DNA of 64,000 nt from UBA4416 sp040386075 (GTDB lineage Bacteria; Bacteroidota; Bacteroidia; B-17B0; Aurantibacillaceae): contig JAZKGE010000027.1 in the NCBI GenBank assembly GCA_040386075.1, positions 124,001 through 188,000 on the forward strand, given 5' to 3'. This document shows positions 54,774-63,414 of the stretch, in pieces (the first letter of the stretch is position 1; each line of letters begins with the position of its first letter). Made by a program: the position numbers and the translations under genes. The notes beneath the pieces are model-generated. The model did not search any database, was not told the origin of the DNA, and was given only the letters and a program-made list of their open reading frames with translations.

Positions 54774-55307
54774 TTATTCAGCAATTACTAATAATTCAGA
54801 GTTCAAAATTTGATAATCACCTTTCTTAATAATTAAAGTGTAGTCTTCAGATTCAACAGTGAAATCGTCAGGAATTGTAATGACCGCATTTTTTATTCGA
54901 TTTATTTGTGTCATTTGTAAAACCGGGTCTCTATTTGGGTCAAAGGTTTCGTTATTAATTAGTCCTGTGGTCAAAGGTAGGCTAACTTTAACGGGTCCGT
55001 TATTACCTGCGACAACCTTTGCTCCTTGAATAATTACACCTCCTTTACATGCTGTTATACACCAGCCATGATTTCCGCATTGGCCCCAGCATTCATATAA
55101 AATTGTATAACATCCGTCCAGCCAACTGTGACCTAGAGTTGTGTATTTACAACACTCTAAGGGTTTATTTGCCGGATCTACTGGTTGGGGCGTTAAAATA
55201 AATGTTTCAGTTATGATTTTTGAAGTTGCGAGCCTTGCTTCGTTTGGATTTCCGGCAAAAGTGTTGATACTTGTTGCCATGCAAAGTAACAGAATTAGTT
55301 TTTTCAT
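54774..55307 (-). CDS. Small secreted Cys-rich protein
   Basis: 177 residues. Signal peptide ending NTFAG. Residues ~51-88 contain seven cysteines in under 40 positions: ECCKYTTLGHSWLDGC, then ECWGQCGNHGWC and ACKGG, a dense pattern expected to form disulfide bonds or bind metal. The second half is plain: an acidic, beta-rich stretch (KVSLPLTTGLIN, VITIPDDFTVESEDYTLII). I do not recognise the family. It heads a group with two membrane-anchored thioredoxin-like proteins, which suggests that its disulfides are formed or repaired by them. Confidence 0.7.
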   Translation of the reverse strand: MKKLILLLCMATSINTFAGNPNEARLATSKIITETFILTPQPVDPANKPLECCKYTTLGHSWLDGCYTILYECWGQCGNHGWCITACKGGVIIQGAKVVAGNNGPVKVSLPLTTGLINNETFDPNRDPVLQMTQINRIKNAVITIPDDFTVESEDYTLIIKKGDYQILNSELLVIAE

Positions 55308-55501
55308 TTTTAGTCTTATTTGGTTTTTTTTAAAATTTAATCATTACGCTTTGTAAATGATGTGCCATTAAAGTCTAGAATATAAGGGCACACAATATTA
55401 CCAACTCATAAATAAATTTAAACTACCATTAAAGACGTTTTTAGCACATTTTGGAAAATGGATCATTAAGTTCGTAATAAGTCTGTTCACTAAAACAGTA
55501 A

Positions 55502-56170
55502 TCATAAATACAATTCTGCAAATTTCAAGTCATAAGGGTTTGTGATTTTTATATTCTCTGGATTTCCTCCTACCAGATTAATGCTTTCATCCATGCTTTC
55601 TAACACGGTTGCATCATCAGTAAAAAATGGTGTATAGTCCTGTTCAAAGGCTTCTTTTATTTTTGATACCAAAAAACATTGAGGTGTTTGTACGATTTTA
55701 TAATCATCCCGGCTCACTGCCTTATTTATACTATTGGTTACCATGCGCATGCTTTCGTTAACAGGCACTACTGGTATGGCATTTCCTTTTTTGGCTGCTG
55801 TTTCAAAACAACGTTTAATGGTTTCAACGCTTACAAATGGCCTAGCTGCGTCATGTATGCCAACAATATCGTTTTTGTTTGTGATGCAATTCAATCCATT
55901 CTTTACCGAATGGAAACGTGTTTCGCCTCCAACAACGGTTTGTATATTCTTTTCCGGAAAATGTTCTGCCAGCATAAAATTGGCATCCGTTAAATAATCT
56001 TTATGTACGCATACGATGACATTCATGAATTCATCAAATTCAAAAAATCTTTCAATGGTATGAATTAAAACAGGTTTGCCTTTTATTTCAATGAACTGCT
56101 TTGGTACGGATGATTGCATTCTTGTACCTGTTCCGCCGGCAACGATAATTATATTATATTGTGAATTCAT
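55502..56170 (-). CDS. ispD: 2-C-methyl-D-erythritol 4-phosphate cytidylyltransferase
   Basis: 222 residues from the ATG at 56170, near the usual length; a longer frame would run into the neighbouring gene. IIVAGGTGTRMQSSVPKQF is the CTP-binding loop, GIHDAARPFVS the central motif, VPVNESMRM and TPQCFLVSKIKEAF the substrate loops, and FTDDATVLES the C-terminal acidic site. It makes CDP-methylerythritol in the MEP isoprenoid pathway, in the cytosol. The upstream HTH gene ends one base before its start. Confidence 0.92.
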   Translation of the reverse strand: MNSQYNIIIVAGGTGTRMQSSVPKQFIEIKGKPVLIHTIERFFEFDEFMNVIVCVHKDYLTDANFMLAEHFPEKNIQTVVGGETRFHSVKNGLNCITNKNDIVGIHDAARPFVSVETIKRCFETAAKKGNAIPVVPVNESMRMVTNSINKAVSRDDYKIVQTPQCFLVSKIKEAFEQDYTPFFTDDATVLESMDESINLVGGNPENIKITNPYDLKFAELYL

Positions 56171-56171
56171 T

Positions 56172-57179
56172 TTAATAGTTTTTAATACGTTCAATACTCT
56201 GGTCAATAGCTTTATACGCTTTACTGAAAAACTGAAAACGTTGTTTCTCTGCAATACCACTTATCAATGTCGATTTTTTGATCAGGTTCTTCATCCAATG
56301 TTCTATCTCTTCACAAAATTGCTGGTTGCCTGTTGTTAATGAATTCATGGTGTTGAAAGAAATATAAGAATAAACCGAATGATCAACATTAATGTGGATA
56401 CAGTTGGTGCCTATTACCAGGTCGCTGTTATATAAACCAAATGGAACGACCAATGCATTTTTCTTTTCGTTTTTGTTTTCATGCTCGGCATAACGATTAA
56501 TGGCTTGCATCATTTTTTTTAGTTCCTGCAATACAATGATCGTGTCTTCTTTGTCTTTAAATGCACCCGACTCAAAATAATATTCTATTTGTTTAATAGT
56601 AGTTTGTATCGTTTCATCTGTCCAGATCTCAGTACTTGGGATCTTCAGATAATTTTGATAAATATCATCAGCTAACTGTAATTGTTTCTCGGGGATAGAA
56701 TCCCGTTCAAATTTTCTGGTTTGATATTCGGGAACATTTAGTACAGAACGTTGCCAGTAAAATAATTTGAAAGCCGCCAGTTCTTTTGAATAGAATGAAT
56801 GAAAGATCGGGATCTCTTCAGCAGCATATATGATCTTTGCATCCTCTGATTTTTGTAATCTTGTTAATTGATTAAGAATTCCTGTTAAATAACTTTCAAA
56901 ATTATCCGCTGAGTCTGTTAACTTAATGTAGTTGCAGGTAACTGAATCATTGTTATTGGAAAATACCGAATCAACCGATATCCGGTAATGTTTGCAGATC
57001 TTATATGTTTCGTCCAAACTTAATTCTGTCTCATTTCGCAAGCGCCTATAAGCACTGTCATTACTTATTTTAAGTAGGTCTGCTATATCATCCACCAGAG
57101 AAACATTGGCCGGAACCACTTGTTTTAAGTGCTTAATGAACACTTCCTGCATTGCAAACTCTGTTTTTTTACTTGCCAT
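56172..57179 (-). CDS. HTH transcriptional regulator with a large unknown C-terminal domain
   Basis: 335 residues from the ATG at 57179; the longer frame begins with an unlikely hydrophobic extension. The N-terminal helix-turn-helix (SLVDDIADLLKISNDSAYRR, LRNETELSLDETYKICKHY, RISVDSVF; residues ~20-65) resembles the BetR-like domain found in Bacteroidota regulators. The remaining ~250 residues are alpha-helical with no recognised ligand-binding motif. It is one base upstream of ispD, so it may regulate, or merely share a transcript with, isoprenoid synthesis. Confidence 0.75.
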   Translation of the reverse strand: MASKKTEFAMQEVFIKHLKQVVPANVSLVDDIADLLKISNDSAYRRLRNETELSLDETYKICKHYRISVDSVFSNNNDSVTCNYIKLTDSADNFESYLTGILNQLTRLQKSEDAKIIYAAEEIPIFHSFYSKELAAFKLFYWQRSVLNVPEYQTRKFERDSIPEKQLQLADDIYQNYLKIPSTEIWTDETIQTTIKQIEYYFESGAFKDKEDTIIVLQELKKMMQAINRYAEHENKNEKKNALVVPFGLYNSDLVIGTNCIHINVDHSVYSYISFNTMNSLTTGNQQFCEEIEHWMKNLIKKSTLISGIAEKQRFQFFSKAYKAIDQSIERIKNY

Positions 57180-57392
57180 TATGTGGTATTTATTACTAAT
57201 AAATGTAGCTAATATTTGCAAAAAATGCAAATTATCGTGTCTGAAGCATGATTTTTTGCAAAAAAGCCTCTTTTAACAGAGCAAAAACGTACTTGTTTTC
57301 TGATTTTTTGCAATTAAGCTGCCCAACGGTCTACAAAGCCGTTTCATTCAGACATGCCTTCGATCTAATTTTGACCTATAAAATATTCAATT

Positions 57393-58202
57393 ATGGAAAC
57401 TTTAAATACAATCGAAAAAATCACTTTACTTGTTAGTACAGGTATAGTTTGTTTGGCTAATCTTTTTGTTTTGCTTGAACGTGCAAAAAAATCAGAAAAA
57501 CAAAAAAGTAATAATATTCAAAAATTATTATTGATCAATCCAAAAGCAACTTTGACTGTTGTTTTATTCCTTTCTTCATTTTTAATGACTGCACAGGATA
57601 CTATTTATTTTAAAAATAAAATGATTGTTGCTGCTAAAATTACCGAAGTAGGTGTTTCAGAAATTAAATATCAGCGTATGGATAACCTAAGCGGACCAAA
57701 TTATTTATCCTCTAAAACTGAAATTTTTTTGATAAAATACTCAAATGGAGTAACTGATTCAATAAAAGTTGCGGAGCCGGCTGCTACGTTCGTTGAGTAT
57801 AAAGAAAACCCTGACCGGATAAGACTTCGTGGAAGCAGAATGAAATTTCACGACAGAACCATTCATGACAGAGAAATGAAATCAGTAGTCCTGAGTTTGT
57901 CATCTCCTGAAAATAAGATCGCATTTAAAAAAGAGTTTAGGAAACTGAATGAATATAAATTGAAAGAATCTGTTCTTGCGCCTGCTTTGTTTGTATGTGG
58001 TGCCGGAATTCATTTCGCAGCTTTGGGAAGCGCGTTTGGCGCTAATGGGGGTGCAGGCTCTGAAAATCAATCAAATTTGGTTTCAGCTTTCTTGGTAGGA
58101 GCGGCACTTCGGATATCAGGTCATGTAGTGAATATCGTGTATAGGAATAAGAAAAAAAGTAAGCGTGAGGATATCGTGAATATGTATAACAGACAGTATT
58201 AA
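57393..58202 (+). CDS. Membrane protein of unknown function
   Basis: 269 residues. Two N-terminal hydrophobic segments (residues ~9-29 and 52-68, the second ending LMTAQ and resembling a signal peptide) are followed by a beta domain, DTIYFKNKMIVAAKITEVGV, SEIKYQRMDNLSG, EIFLIKYSNGVTD, common in uncharacterised Bacteroidota surface proteins. A third hydrophobic region (VLAPALFVCGAGIHFAALG) and SAFLVGAALRISGHVVNIV lie near the basic C-terminus. I do not recognise the family. It begins a run of plus-strand envelope genes. Confidence 0.6.
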   Translation: METLNTIEKITLLVSTGIVCLANLFVLLERAKKSEKQKSNNIQKLLLINPKATLTVVLFLSSFLMTAQDTIYFKNKMIVAAKITEVGVSEIKYQRMDNLSGPNYLSSKTEIFLIKYSNGVTDSIKVAEPAATFVEYKENPDRIRLRGSRMKFHDRTIHDREMKSVVLSLSSPENKIAFKKEFRKLNEYKLKESVLAPALFVCGAGIHFAALGSAFGANGGAGSENQSNLVSAFLVGAALRISGHVVNIVYRNKKKSKREDIVNMYNRQY

Positions 58203-58232
58203 TCAAAATATAAGCCTTTAAAAACAAAAATC

Positions 58233-58400
58233 ATGAAAACAATAACTATTAAAAAAACAATTCAAACCGCCTTTTTTTGTGCTGTAATTCTTTTTTCAAC
58301 TATCATAACAAAAAATACCATCAGAAATATGAAGCGTGTTTATTATATAGAGAAAATGAGTAACAATAGTGTTACCTGTTTCTTTGACCTGATCCATTAA
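58233..58400 (+). CDS. Possible 55-residue membrane peptide
   Basis: ATG at 58233 to TAA at 58398-58400. The peptide has a basic start (MKTITIKKTIQ), a hydrophobic stretch (AFFCAVILFSTII) that could be a signal or membrane segment, and a mixed C-terminus (MKRVYYIEKMSNNS). It is 30 bases after the previous gene and 34 before the next in the same direction, spacing consistent with a real small gene. Coding status is unproven, as no homologue can be recalled. Confidence 0.35.
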   Translation: MKTITIKKTIQTAFFCAVILFSTIITKNTIRNMKRVYYIEKMSNNSVTCFFDLIH

Positions 58401-58434
58401 TTGATAAAATCATTCATTTAAAAGTTATAGCATT

Positions 58435-59565
58435 ATGAAAAAAATATTCAGATCAATCGTCTTTATGAGCGCATCGTTTCTTTTAATAAACGATCTTGAC
58501 GCCCAAAATAATACTACTCAAAAACAAACTTTAACCATTTTGTCCATTGATATTGCCGGTTTAAAAAGTGAACCGCAACAAATGGGAAACCTTGTAAGAA
58601 CAGAGTTAGAGAAACTCGACACCTTTGAAGTAATGGACCGCTACGACGTAGCTTACATGGTAGAAAAAAATAAATTGAGTATCAATAATTGTTACGGTAA
58701 ATTATGTTTAACAGAAATTGGAGAAACAATACACTCCGACAAAATGTTAAGTGGAAGTATCGAATTATACCCAAAGTCAATTATTTATACACTGCGTTTA
58801 ATAGATGTAAAATCCAGGTCTATTGAAAAGACAACAGTCATGGAGTTTTTGAATTTGCCCGAAGAACTTCAGGCATTTACAAATATAACCGTTCGTACCA
58901 TGTTCAATAAATCAGTTGATAAGAACATATTGATAAAACTAACACAACGAAGCGGTTTTGATAATGCGTTGAATAATCCTAAGAAGGACAGGTTAAGACT
59001 AGATGGCCCCCGTTTAGGATTTGTTGGATTTACAGGTAATGTTGCTGATATTTTGCAGGCCGATAAATCATCCGGAGGTTTTGAGGCATTCCCTGTCATG
59101 TTTCAGTTTGGCTACCAGTTCGAAAAACAATATCTGAACGAAGGAAAGATCCAGGCTTTATTTGAATTTGTGCCAATGATCACCGGAGTTGATCAGGGTT
59201 ATTTTATTCCGGGATTTTCTTTACTGCACGGTTTAAGAAGTAATATTAATGGTTGGGAATTTGCATTGGGGCCAACCATTAATTTATCTCCAAAATCCAA
59301 AGGTTATTATGATGAAACAAATACCTGGCGCCGTGAGCAGGAATGGACAAGTAATCCTGAAAACGAAAATGTAAAAAACCCATTTACAATTAAAGAAAGA
59401 TTAGACAGTAGAGGTGATTATGCTGTTCAAACCGGTTTTGTGTTAGCGTTTGGTAGAACATTTAAATCAGGAAAATTAAACTTACCTGTTAATATATATG
59501 TGATTCCCGGTAAAGATGGATTTAGAATAGGAGCTTCGCTAGGGTTTAACGCTAAAAATAAATAA
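58435..59565 (+). CDS. Secreted protein with TolB/CsgG-like N-terminal domain and beta-rich C-terminal part
   Basis: 376 residues. A signal peptide ends near DLDAQ. Residues ~25-160 (LTILSIDIAGLKSEPQQMGN, LVRTELEKLDTFEVMDRYDV, IHSDKMLSGSIELYPKSIIY) follow the alternating pattern of the TolB/CsgG alpha-beta fold used to sum envelope signals or assemble secretion channels. The remaining residues are strand-rich with glycine turns (GFVGFTGNVADIL, ALGPTINLSPKSKGYYDE, GFRIGASLGFNA), which resembles an outer-membrane barrel end. A fused CsgG-like/barrel function is inference; the substrate is unknown. Confidence 0.65.
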   Translation: MKKIFRSIVFMSASFLLINDLDAQNNTTQKQTLTILSIDIAGLKSEPQQMGNLVRTELEKLDTFEVMDRYDVAYMVEKNKLSINNCYGKLCLTEIGETIHSDKMLSGSIELYPKSIIYTLRLIDVKSRSIEKTTVMEFLNLPEELQAFTNITVRTMFNKSVDKNILIKLTQRSGFDNALNNPKKDRLRLDGPRLGFVGFTGNVADILQADKSSGGFEAFPVMFQFGYQFEKQYLNEGKIQALFEFVPMITGVDQGYFIPGFSLLHGLRSNINGWEFALGPTINLSPKSKGYYDETNTWRREQEWTSNPENENVKNPFTIKERLDSRGDYAVQTGFVLAFGRTFKSGKLNLPVNIYVIPGKDGFRIGASLGFNAKNK

Positions 59566-59573
59566 TTTCTAAT

Positions 59574-59930
59574 ATGATTTTTATTCTCAAACGATTAGCA
59601 ATTATTATTTTTTTGTTTGGAATACTTACTGCATTTAATTCATGTTCATATTTAGCTGTTTTTATAATGGCTAAAGAGAAAAAAACAACGGTTGATAAAT
59701 GGGAATCGGGTAAGTATAAAACTCGCATTCAAAAAAGAATAGGTTGGTCAAGCACGCATTTTTATCATTGCAGAGTACAAGTTAAAAGATTGGGAGGCCT
59801 TTATTATCGAACAGTTGTTGTAAAAATATTTTCAAGAGAAAATTATGCGTCCTGTTTAATTAAATGCCCCTTCCGTAACGATACCCTTGCTGTTGACGTG
59901 TGCAAGAAGACTACTGTTCTTATTAAATAA
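59574..59930 (+). CDS. Small putative lipoprotein
   Basis: 118 residues, 8 bases after the previous gene. The N-terminus is hydrophobic, ending FNSC (Cys 24), a weak lipobox. The rest is basic with scattered Cys (HCRVQVK, ASCLIKCPF, VDVCKK). No family recognised; the close spacing supports a shared transcript with the upstream CsgG-like gene. Confidence 0.5.
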   Translation: MIFILKRLAIIIFLFGILTAFNSCSYLAVFIMAKEKKTTVDKWESGKYKTRIQKRIGWSSTHFYHCRVQVKRLGGLYYRTVVVKIFSRENYASCLIKCPFRNDTLAVDVCKKTTVLIK

Positions 59931-59960
59931 TATAATTTTCAAATTCTTTTTTTAATAATT

Positions 59961-60572
59961 ATGAAAACAAAAATCTTATATAAAATTCCACACGCTTTAC
60001 TTTACTCACGTTTAGTAGTTGCTATTTTTATCATCGTATTTTCTTTTATTAAGATAGCGCCGATTATAATTGTAACCTTAAGTGTTTATGCCATTTTAAG
60101 CGATGTATTTGATGGAATGCTTGCCAGGCGCTTAAAAATTTCCACTGTCGAAATGCGTCAATTGGATACAAAAATTGATACCGTTTTTTGGTTTAGCTGT
60201 TTGTTTTATTTATGTATGAATCAAACCCAATTTTTAAGATCACATATAATAGAGTTATTCGTTTTGGTATTTTCAGAACTGTTTATTATTGCATTAGGGA
60301 AATTGAAGTTTAATGAACGGATCTCTTATCATACCATATTATCAAAATGCTGGGCTTTATGTTTATTATGGTTTTTTATTGATATCTGCTTAAATAATGC
60401 CTGTGGTTTTAGTTTTGCCATTTCATTTTGGTATGGTTTAGTGGTACAATTTGAGATTTTAATGATTGCCGTTATTTTAAAAACCAGTCATACCGATGTA
60501 CCTTCTGTTTTACAGGCCATTAAATTAAGAAAAGGTTTGGTTATCAAAAGGAACCGTTTTTTCAACGGCTAA
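59961..60572 (+). CDS. CDP-alcohol phosphatidyltransferase family protein
   Basis: 203 residues with about five membrane helices. The catalytic signature is ILSDVFDGMLARRLKIS ... QLDTKIDT: it keeps DxxDGxxAR and the distal DxxxD, but the Gly expected nine residues after the Arg is Met. The family uses CDP-diacylglycerol or another CDP-alcohol to make phospholipids such as phosphatidylglycerol-phosphate or phosphatidylserine; which one is not readable here. The Gly change may be neutral or may alter substrate. It lies among secreted-protein genes with no phospholipid genes nearby. Confidence 0.78.
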   Translation: MKTKILYKIPHALLYSRLVVAIFIIVFSFIKIAPIIIVTLSVYAILSDVFDGMLARRLKISTVEMRQLDTKIDTVFWFSCLFYLCMNQTQFLRSHIIELFVLVFSELFIIALGKLKFNERISYHTILSKCWALCLLWFFIDICLNNACGFSFAISFWYGLVVQFEILMIAVILKTSHTDVPSVLQAIKLRKGLVIKRNRFFNG

Positions 60573-60653
60573 AAAGCTGTTTTGTGGGGTTAACTAACAT
60601 TCTTTTGTTTAAAATTACCATTTTACCTCAAAAAACTTCCGTTTTTTTTGGTT

Positions 60654-60661
60654 TAGTTTTG
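60654..60661 (+). promoter_or_regulatory. -7 promoter element TAGTTTTG before the 60711 gene
   Basis: Exact TAnnTTTG match 49 bases before the start codon, in a 138-base gap after the phosphatidyltransferase gene. No -33 TTTG at the usual spacing. Confidence 0.4.
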
Positions 60662-60710
60662 TTTTTGTCGAGAAAACAACTAATTTAATCGATTATTAAA
60701 CGATAAATTT

Positions 60711-61985
60711 ATGAAAAGACTTTCTACAAAACTATCTTTTTTAGCGGTTTGCTTAGTTGTTTTAAATACTTCCTTGGCTCAATTGTCTGTTACAGCACAG
60801 GCTGGCGGCCTAAAATTTTTAGGCGATGTTGGACAAAAAAATAATGCTAACTTTTTTAGTGACATGCGCCTGGGTTATAACCTTGGGATTGAATACCGTA
60901 TCGGTAAAGTGTTGGGTATTGGTATTGATGGAATGTATGGTAAATTAGCAGGTACAGATAATGATAAAAGCTCTCATTTAAATTTTCAGTCTACAATTAT
61001 GGGAGGAGGGCTTAATTTATATGCCTTTTTTGATAAATTAGGAGAAAAAGAAAAAGAGGTTTCGCCATATATCCACGCAGGTTTTGGCTACCTGATGTTC
61101 GATCCCTATGGAGATCTAAGAGATAAGAATGGTACTGTTTATAATTACTGGACAGATGGTTCTATCCGTAATTTAGTGGAAGATCCTGCTAACGATCCTT
61201 TGTCAGTAACTCTCAAAAGGGATTACAAGTACGAAACACAGTTAAAAGATACAGCTTCTAATTTTGCACGCAACACATTTTACATTCCTGTAGGACTTGG
61301 AGCTAAATTCAAAATGGGTTTCCGAGCCAGCTTAAGAGTAGGAGTAACTTACAATATTTGCATGAGTGATTATATTGATGGCTATAAAAAAGGTGGTAAC
61401 GATAGCTGGGCTTCCGCAAATGTAGGGGTTAATATTCATTTTGGTAAAAAACCAAAAGATGCTTATAGTAATGTTGATTTCAAAGCAGTTGATAATTCAG
61501 ATACAGATGGTGATGGTATTAAAGATCTGGATGATAGATGTTTAGGAACACCTAAGGGTGTTAAAGTAGACGGAAAAGGTTGTCCGGAAGATAATGATGA
61601 TGACGGTGTGTTTGATTACATGGATAAAGAATTAGCTTCTAAAAAAGGTGCTAAAGTAGATGGAAGCGGTGTTACTATTGATGAAGAGGCAATGGCAAAA
61701 CGTCAGTTAGCATGGGATAGTCTTTCAACAGAAAGAAGCGAAGGCTTTAACAACGCACCTAGTTTAAGTTATTTGAAAGAGATAGAGGCCAAGGCTAAGG
61801 CAAATCAATCTCAAACCGGTAAAACATCTAAAATACCAGCAGAGTTTATAGAAGCAGATTACAATAAAGACGGTACTATTTCAGCCGCAGAAATTACACA
61901 AACCATTGATGGGTTCTTCGAAGGAGCAAACTCATTCAATGTTGAGAAGATAAATAAGCTCATTGACTTTTTCTTTGAGCAGTAA
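60711..61985 (+). CDS. Outer-membrane beta-barrel protein with thrombospondin-3/EF-hand region
   Basis: 424 residues. Signal peptide (cleavage near TSLAQ). An eight-strand-like barrel (residues ~20-240) has VTAQAGGLKFLGDVGQKNNA, FDPYGDLRDKNGTVYNYWTD and VPVGLGAKFKMG-type turns (here IPVGLGAKFKMG). Thrombospondin type 3-like calcium repeats follow: NSDTDGDGIKDLDDRC, GTPKGVKVDGKGC and DNDDDGVFDYMDK. A helical tail holds an EF-hand, ADYNKDGTISAAEI. There is no OmpA peptidoglycan-binding domain. The YNYWTDGSIRN segment is nearly repeated in the partial protein at 63415 (YYYWSDGSIKN), so the two are paralogues in one envelope cluster. It probably binds calcium. Confidence 0.8.
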   Translation: MKRLSTKLSFLAVCLVVLNTSLAQLSVTAQAGGLKFLGDVGQKNNANFFSDMRLGYNLGIEYRIGKVLGIGIDGMYGKLAGTDNDKSSHLNFQSTIMGGGLNLYAFFDKLGEKEKEVSPYIHAGFGYLMFDPYGDLRDKNGTVYNYWTDGSIRNLVEDPANDPLSVTLKRDYKYETQLKDTASNFARNTFYIPVGLGAKFKMGFRASLRVGVTYNICMSDYIDGYKKGGNDSWASANVGVNIHFGKKPKDAYSNVDFKAVDNSDTDGDGIKDLDDRCLGTPKGVKVDGKGCPEDNDDDGVFDYMDKELASKKGAKVDGSGVTIDEEAMAKRQLAWDSLSTERSEGFNNAPSLSYLKEIEAKAKANQSQTGKTSKIPAEFIEADYNKDGTISAAEITQTIDGFFEGANSFNVEKINKLIDFFFEQ

Positions 61986-61994
61986 ACTAGCAAT

Positions 61995-63380
61995 ATGATA
62001 AAACCACTTATTATTTTATTTAACACTGTATCAGTATTTTTATTTAGCTTTTTTTTCGGCGATACTCCTGTGACAATATCTGGGAACTTCCCAAAAAGCG
62101 CTAATGTAGCATCAGAATTTACAGCAGAGATAAAGATCAATAAGGGTAGCATCGGTGGTTTTGCTAAACTTCAGTTAGAAGTTCCTCAAGGGTTTACTGT
62201 AAAAGAACAGGATAGTAGAACAGGTAATTTTTCTTTTGCAACTAATATTGCAAAGATCATTTGGACAGCAATGCCAAGCGATCCTGAGTTTACAGTTAAA
62301 TTTACAATAAGCGCCGATGCTTCGGCAGCAGGCGCTAAAACAATTGCCTCCAAGTTTTCATTTGTAAATAATAATAATAAAGAAGTGGTTGAAATGACTC
62401 CGGTAGAGATCATGATCGGCGACGGATCCGGCGCACCTGTAGCTACATCATCTACTCCACCCGAAACTGCATCTACTCCTCCGGCAACCGAAACTGTTCC
62501 TGTATCTACTTCATCCACACCTTCTTTCGAAAATCCTACTGAACCTAATTCCAATATTGTTTGTGCCAGAAATATTACTGCCGGAGCAAACGCCAATGAG
62601 TTTAATGTTGAAGTGAAAATTAAAAAAGGAGGAATCAAAGGATTTGCTAAATACCAGGAAGTACTGCCTGTAGGATTTAATGCAAAAGGCGATAAACTGA
62701 ACGGAAGTTCATTTTCGGTGGCTGACGGTAAGTTGAAATTTGTTTGGGTATCATTGCCAACAGACGAAGAGCTGACAGTGTCTTATATTTTAGAAAAAAC
62801 ATCTTCAGCATCAGCAGATGCTAAATTAGATAATGGTGAATTTTCATACTTGGAAAATGATCAGAGTAAAAAGATCAAAATGCCTGTAGATGCTATTGGC
62901 GGCGGAGCAACTACTGTTGTGCAAACAGAGCCTGTTCAAACCCAAACAGTTGCAGCTGAACCTACAACTCAGCCTGTTGTTTCAACAACTGAGCCAGTAA
63001 AAACTGAACCAACTACAACAGAGCCGGTAAAAAACGAACCAACAACTGCTGAGCCTGTTAAAACAGAACCTAAAGCAACAGTTGCCAGAAAAGAGGGAAA
63101 TGTTTCATACAATGTTCAGATCGGTGCTTTTGTAAATGCCATTCAATCTGATGTCCTGTCAAAAAAATTCAATATCACCGAGAGCATAAAAAGCGAGATG
63201 GCTCAGGGCTTCAATAAATTTATGGTTGGTAATTTTAACGAATACAAAGACGCACGTTCACACAGGGAAAACATAAAACAAAAAGGTTGTAACAGTGCTT
63301 TTGTGGTTGCTTATAACGGGGCTAAAAGAATAACAGTTCAGGAAGCACTTATGATTACCAGTCAAAAATGGTTTAAATAA
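61995..63380 (+). CDS. Secreted protein with two copies of a beta domain, a TEP-rich linker and a SPOR domain
   Basis: 461 residues; a hydrophobic N-terminus (residues ~2-20) acts as signal or anchor. Residues ~25-140 and ~175-300 are two copies of one domain, recognised by NKGSIGGFAKLQLEVPQGF against KKGGIKGFAKYQEVLPVGF and by KIIWTAMPSDPEFTVKF against KFVWVSLPTDEELTVSY. A Thr/Pro/Glu-rich linker with repeats of EPVKTEPTT follows. The C-terminal SPOR domain (VSYNVQIGAFVNAIQSDVLS ... CNSAFVVAYNGAKRITV) normally binds denuded peptidoglycan glycan strands. It lies 9 bases after the barrel gene, consistent with an outer-membrane-to-wall link. Confidence 0.8.
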   Translation: MIKPLIILFNTVSVFLFSFFFGDTPVTISGNFPKSANVASEFTAEIKINKGSIGGFAKLQLEVPQGFTVKEQDSRTGNFSFATNIAKIIWTAMPSDPEFTVKFTISADASAAGAKTIASKFSFVNNNNKEVVEMTPVEIMIGDGSGAPVATSSTPPETASTPPATETVPVSTSSTPSFENPTEPNSNIVCARNITAGANANEFNVEVKIKKGGIKGFAKYQEVLPVGFNAKGDKLNGSSFSVADGKLKFVWVSLPTDEELTVSYILEKTSSASADAKLDNGEFSYLENDQSKKIKMPVDAIGGGATTVVQTEPVQTQTVAAEPTTQPVVSTTEPVKTEPTTTEPVKNEPTTAEPVKTEPKATVARKEGNVSYNVQIGAFVNAIQSDVLSKKFNITESIKSEMAQGFNKFMVGNFNEYKDARSHRENIKQKGCNSAFVVAYNGAKRITVQEALMITSQKWFK

Positions 63381-63400
63381 GATCATTTTTCTTATTTTTG
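63375..63400 (+). promoter_or_regulatory. Overlapping hairpin and -7 element before the 63415 gene
   Basis: AAATAAGA (63375-63382) and TCTTATTT (63390-63397) form an 8-bp stem that includes the SPOR gene stop codon and runs into T residues, a weak AT-only terminator. TATTTTTG (63393-63400) is an exact TAnnTTTG match ending 14 bases before the next ATG. Both could be chance. Confidence 0.35.
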
Positions 63401-63414
63401 AGAATCCACAGCTA

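Noticed and set aside
56171..56260. Extended start of ispD
   Set aside because: The extension overlaps the upstream regulator gene and the ATG at 56170 gives a standard IspD N-terminus.
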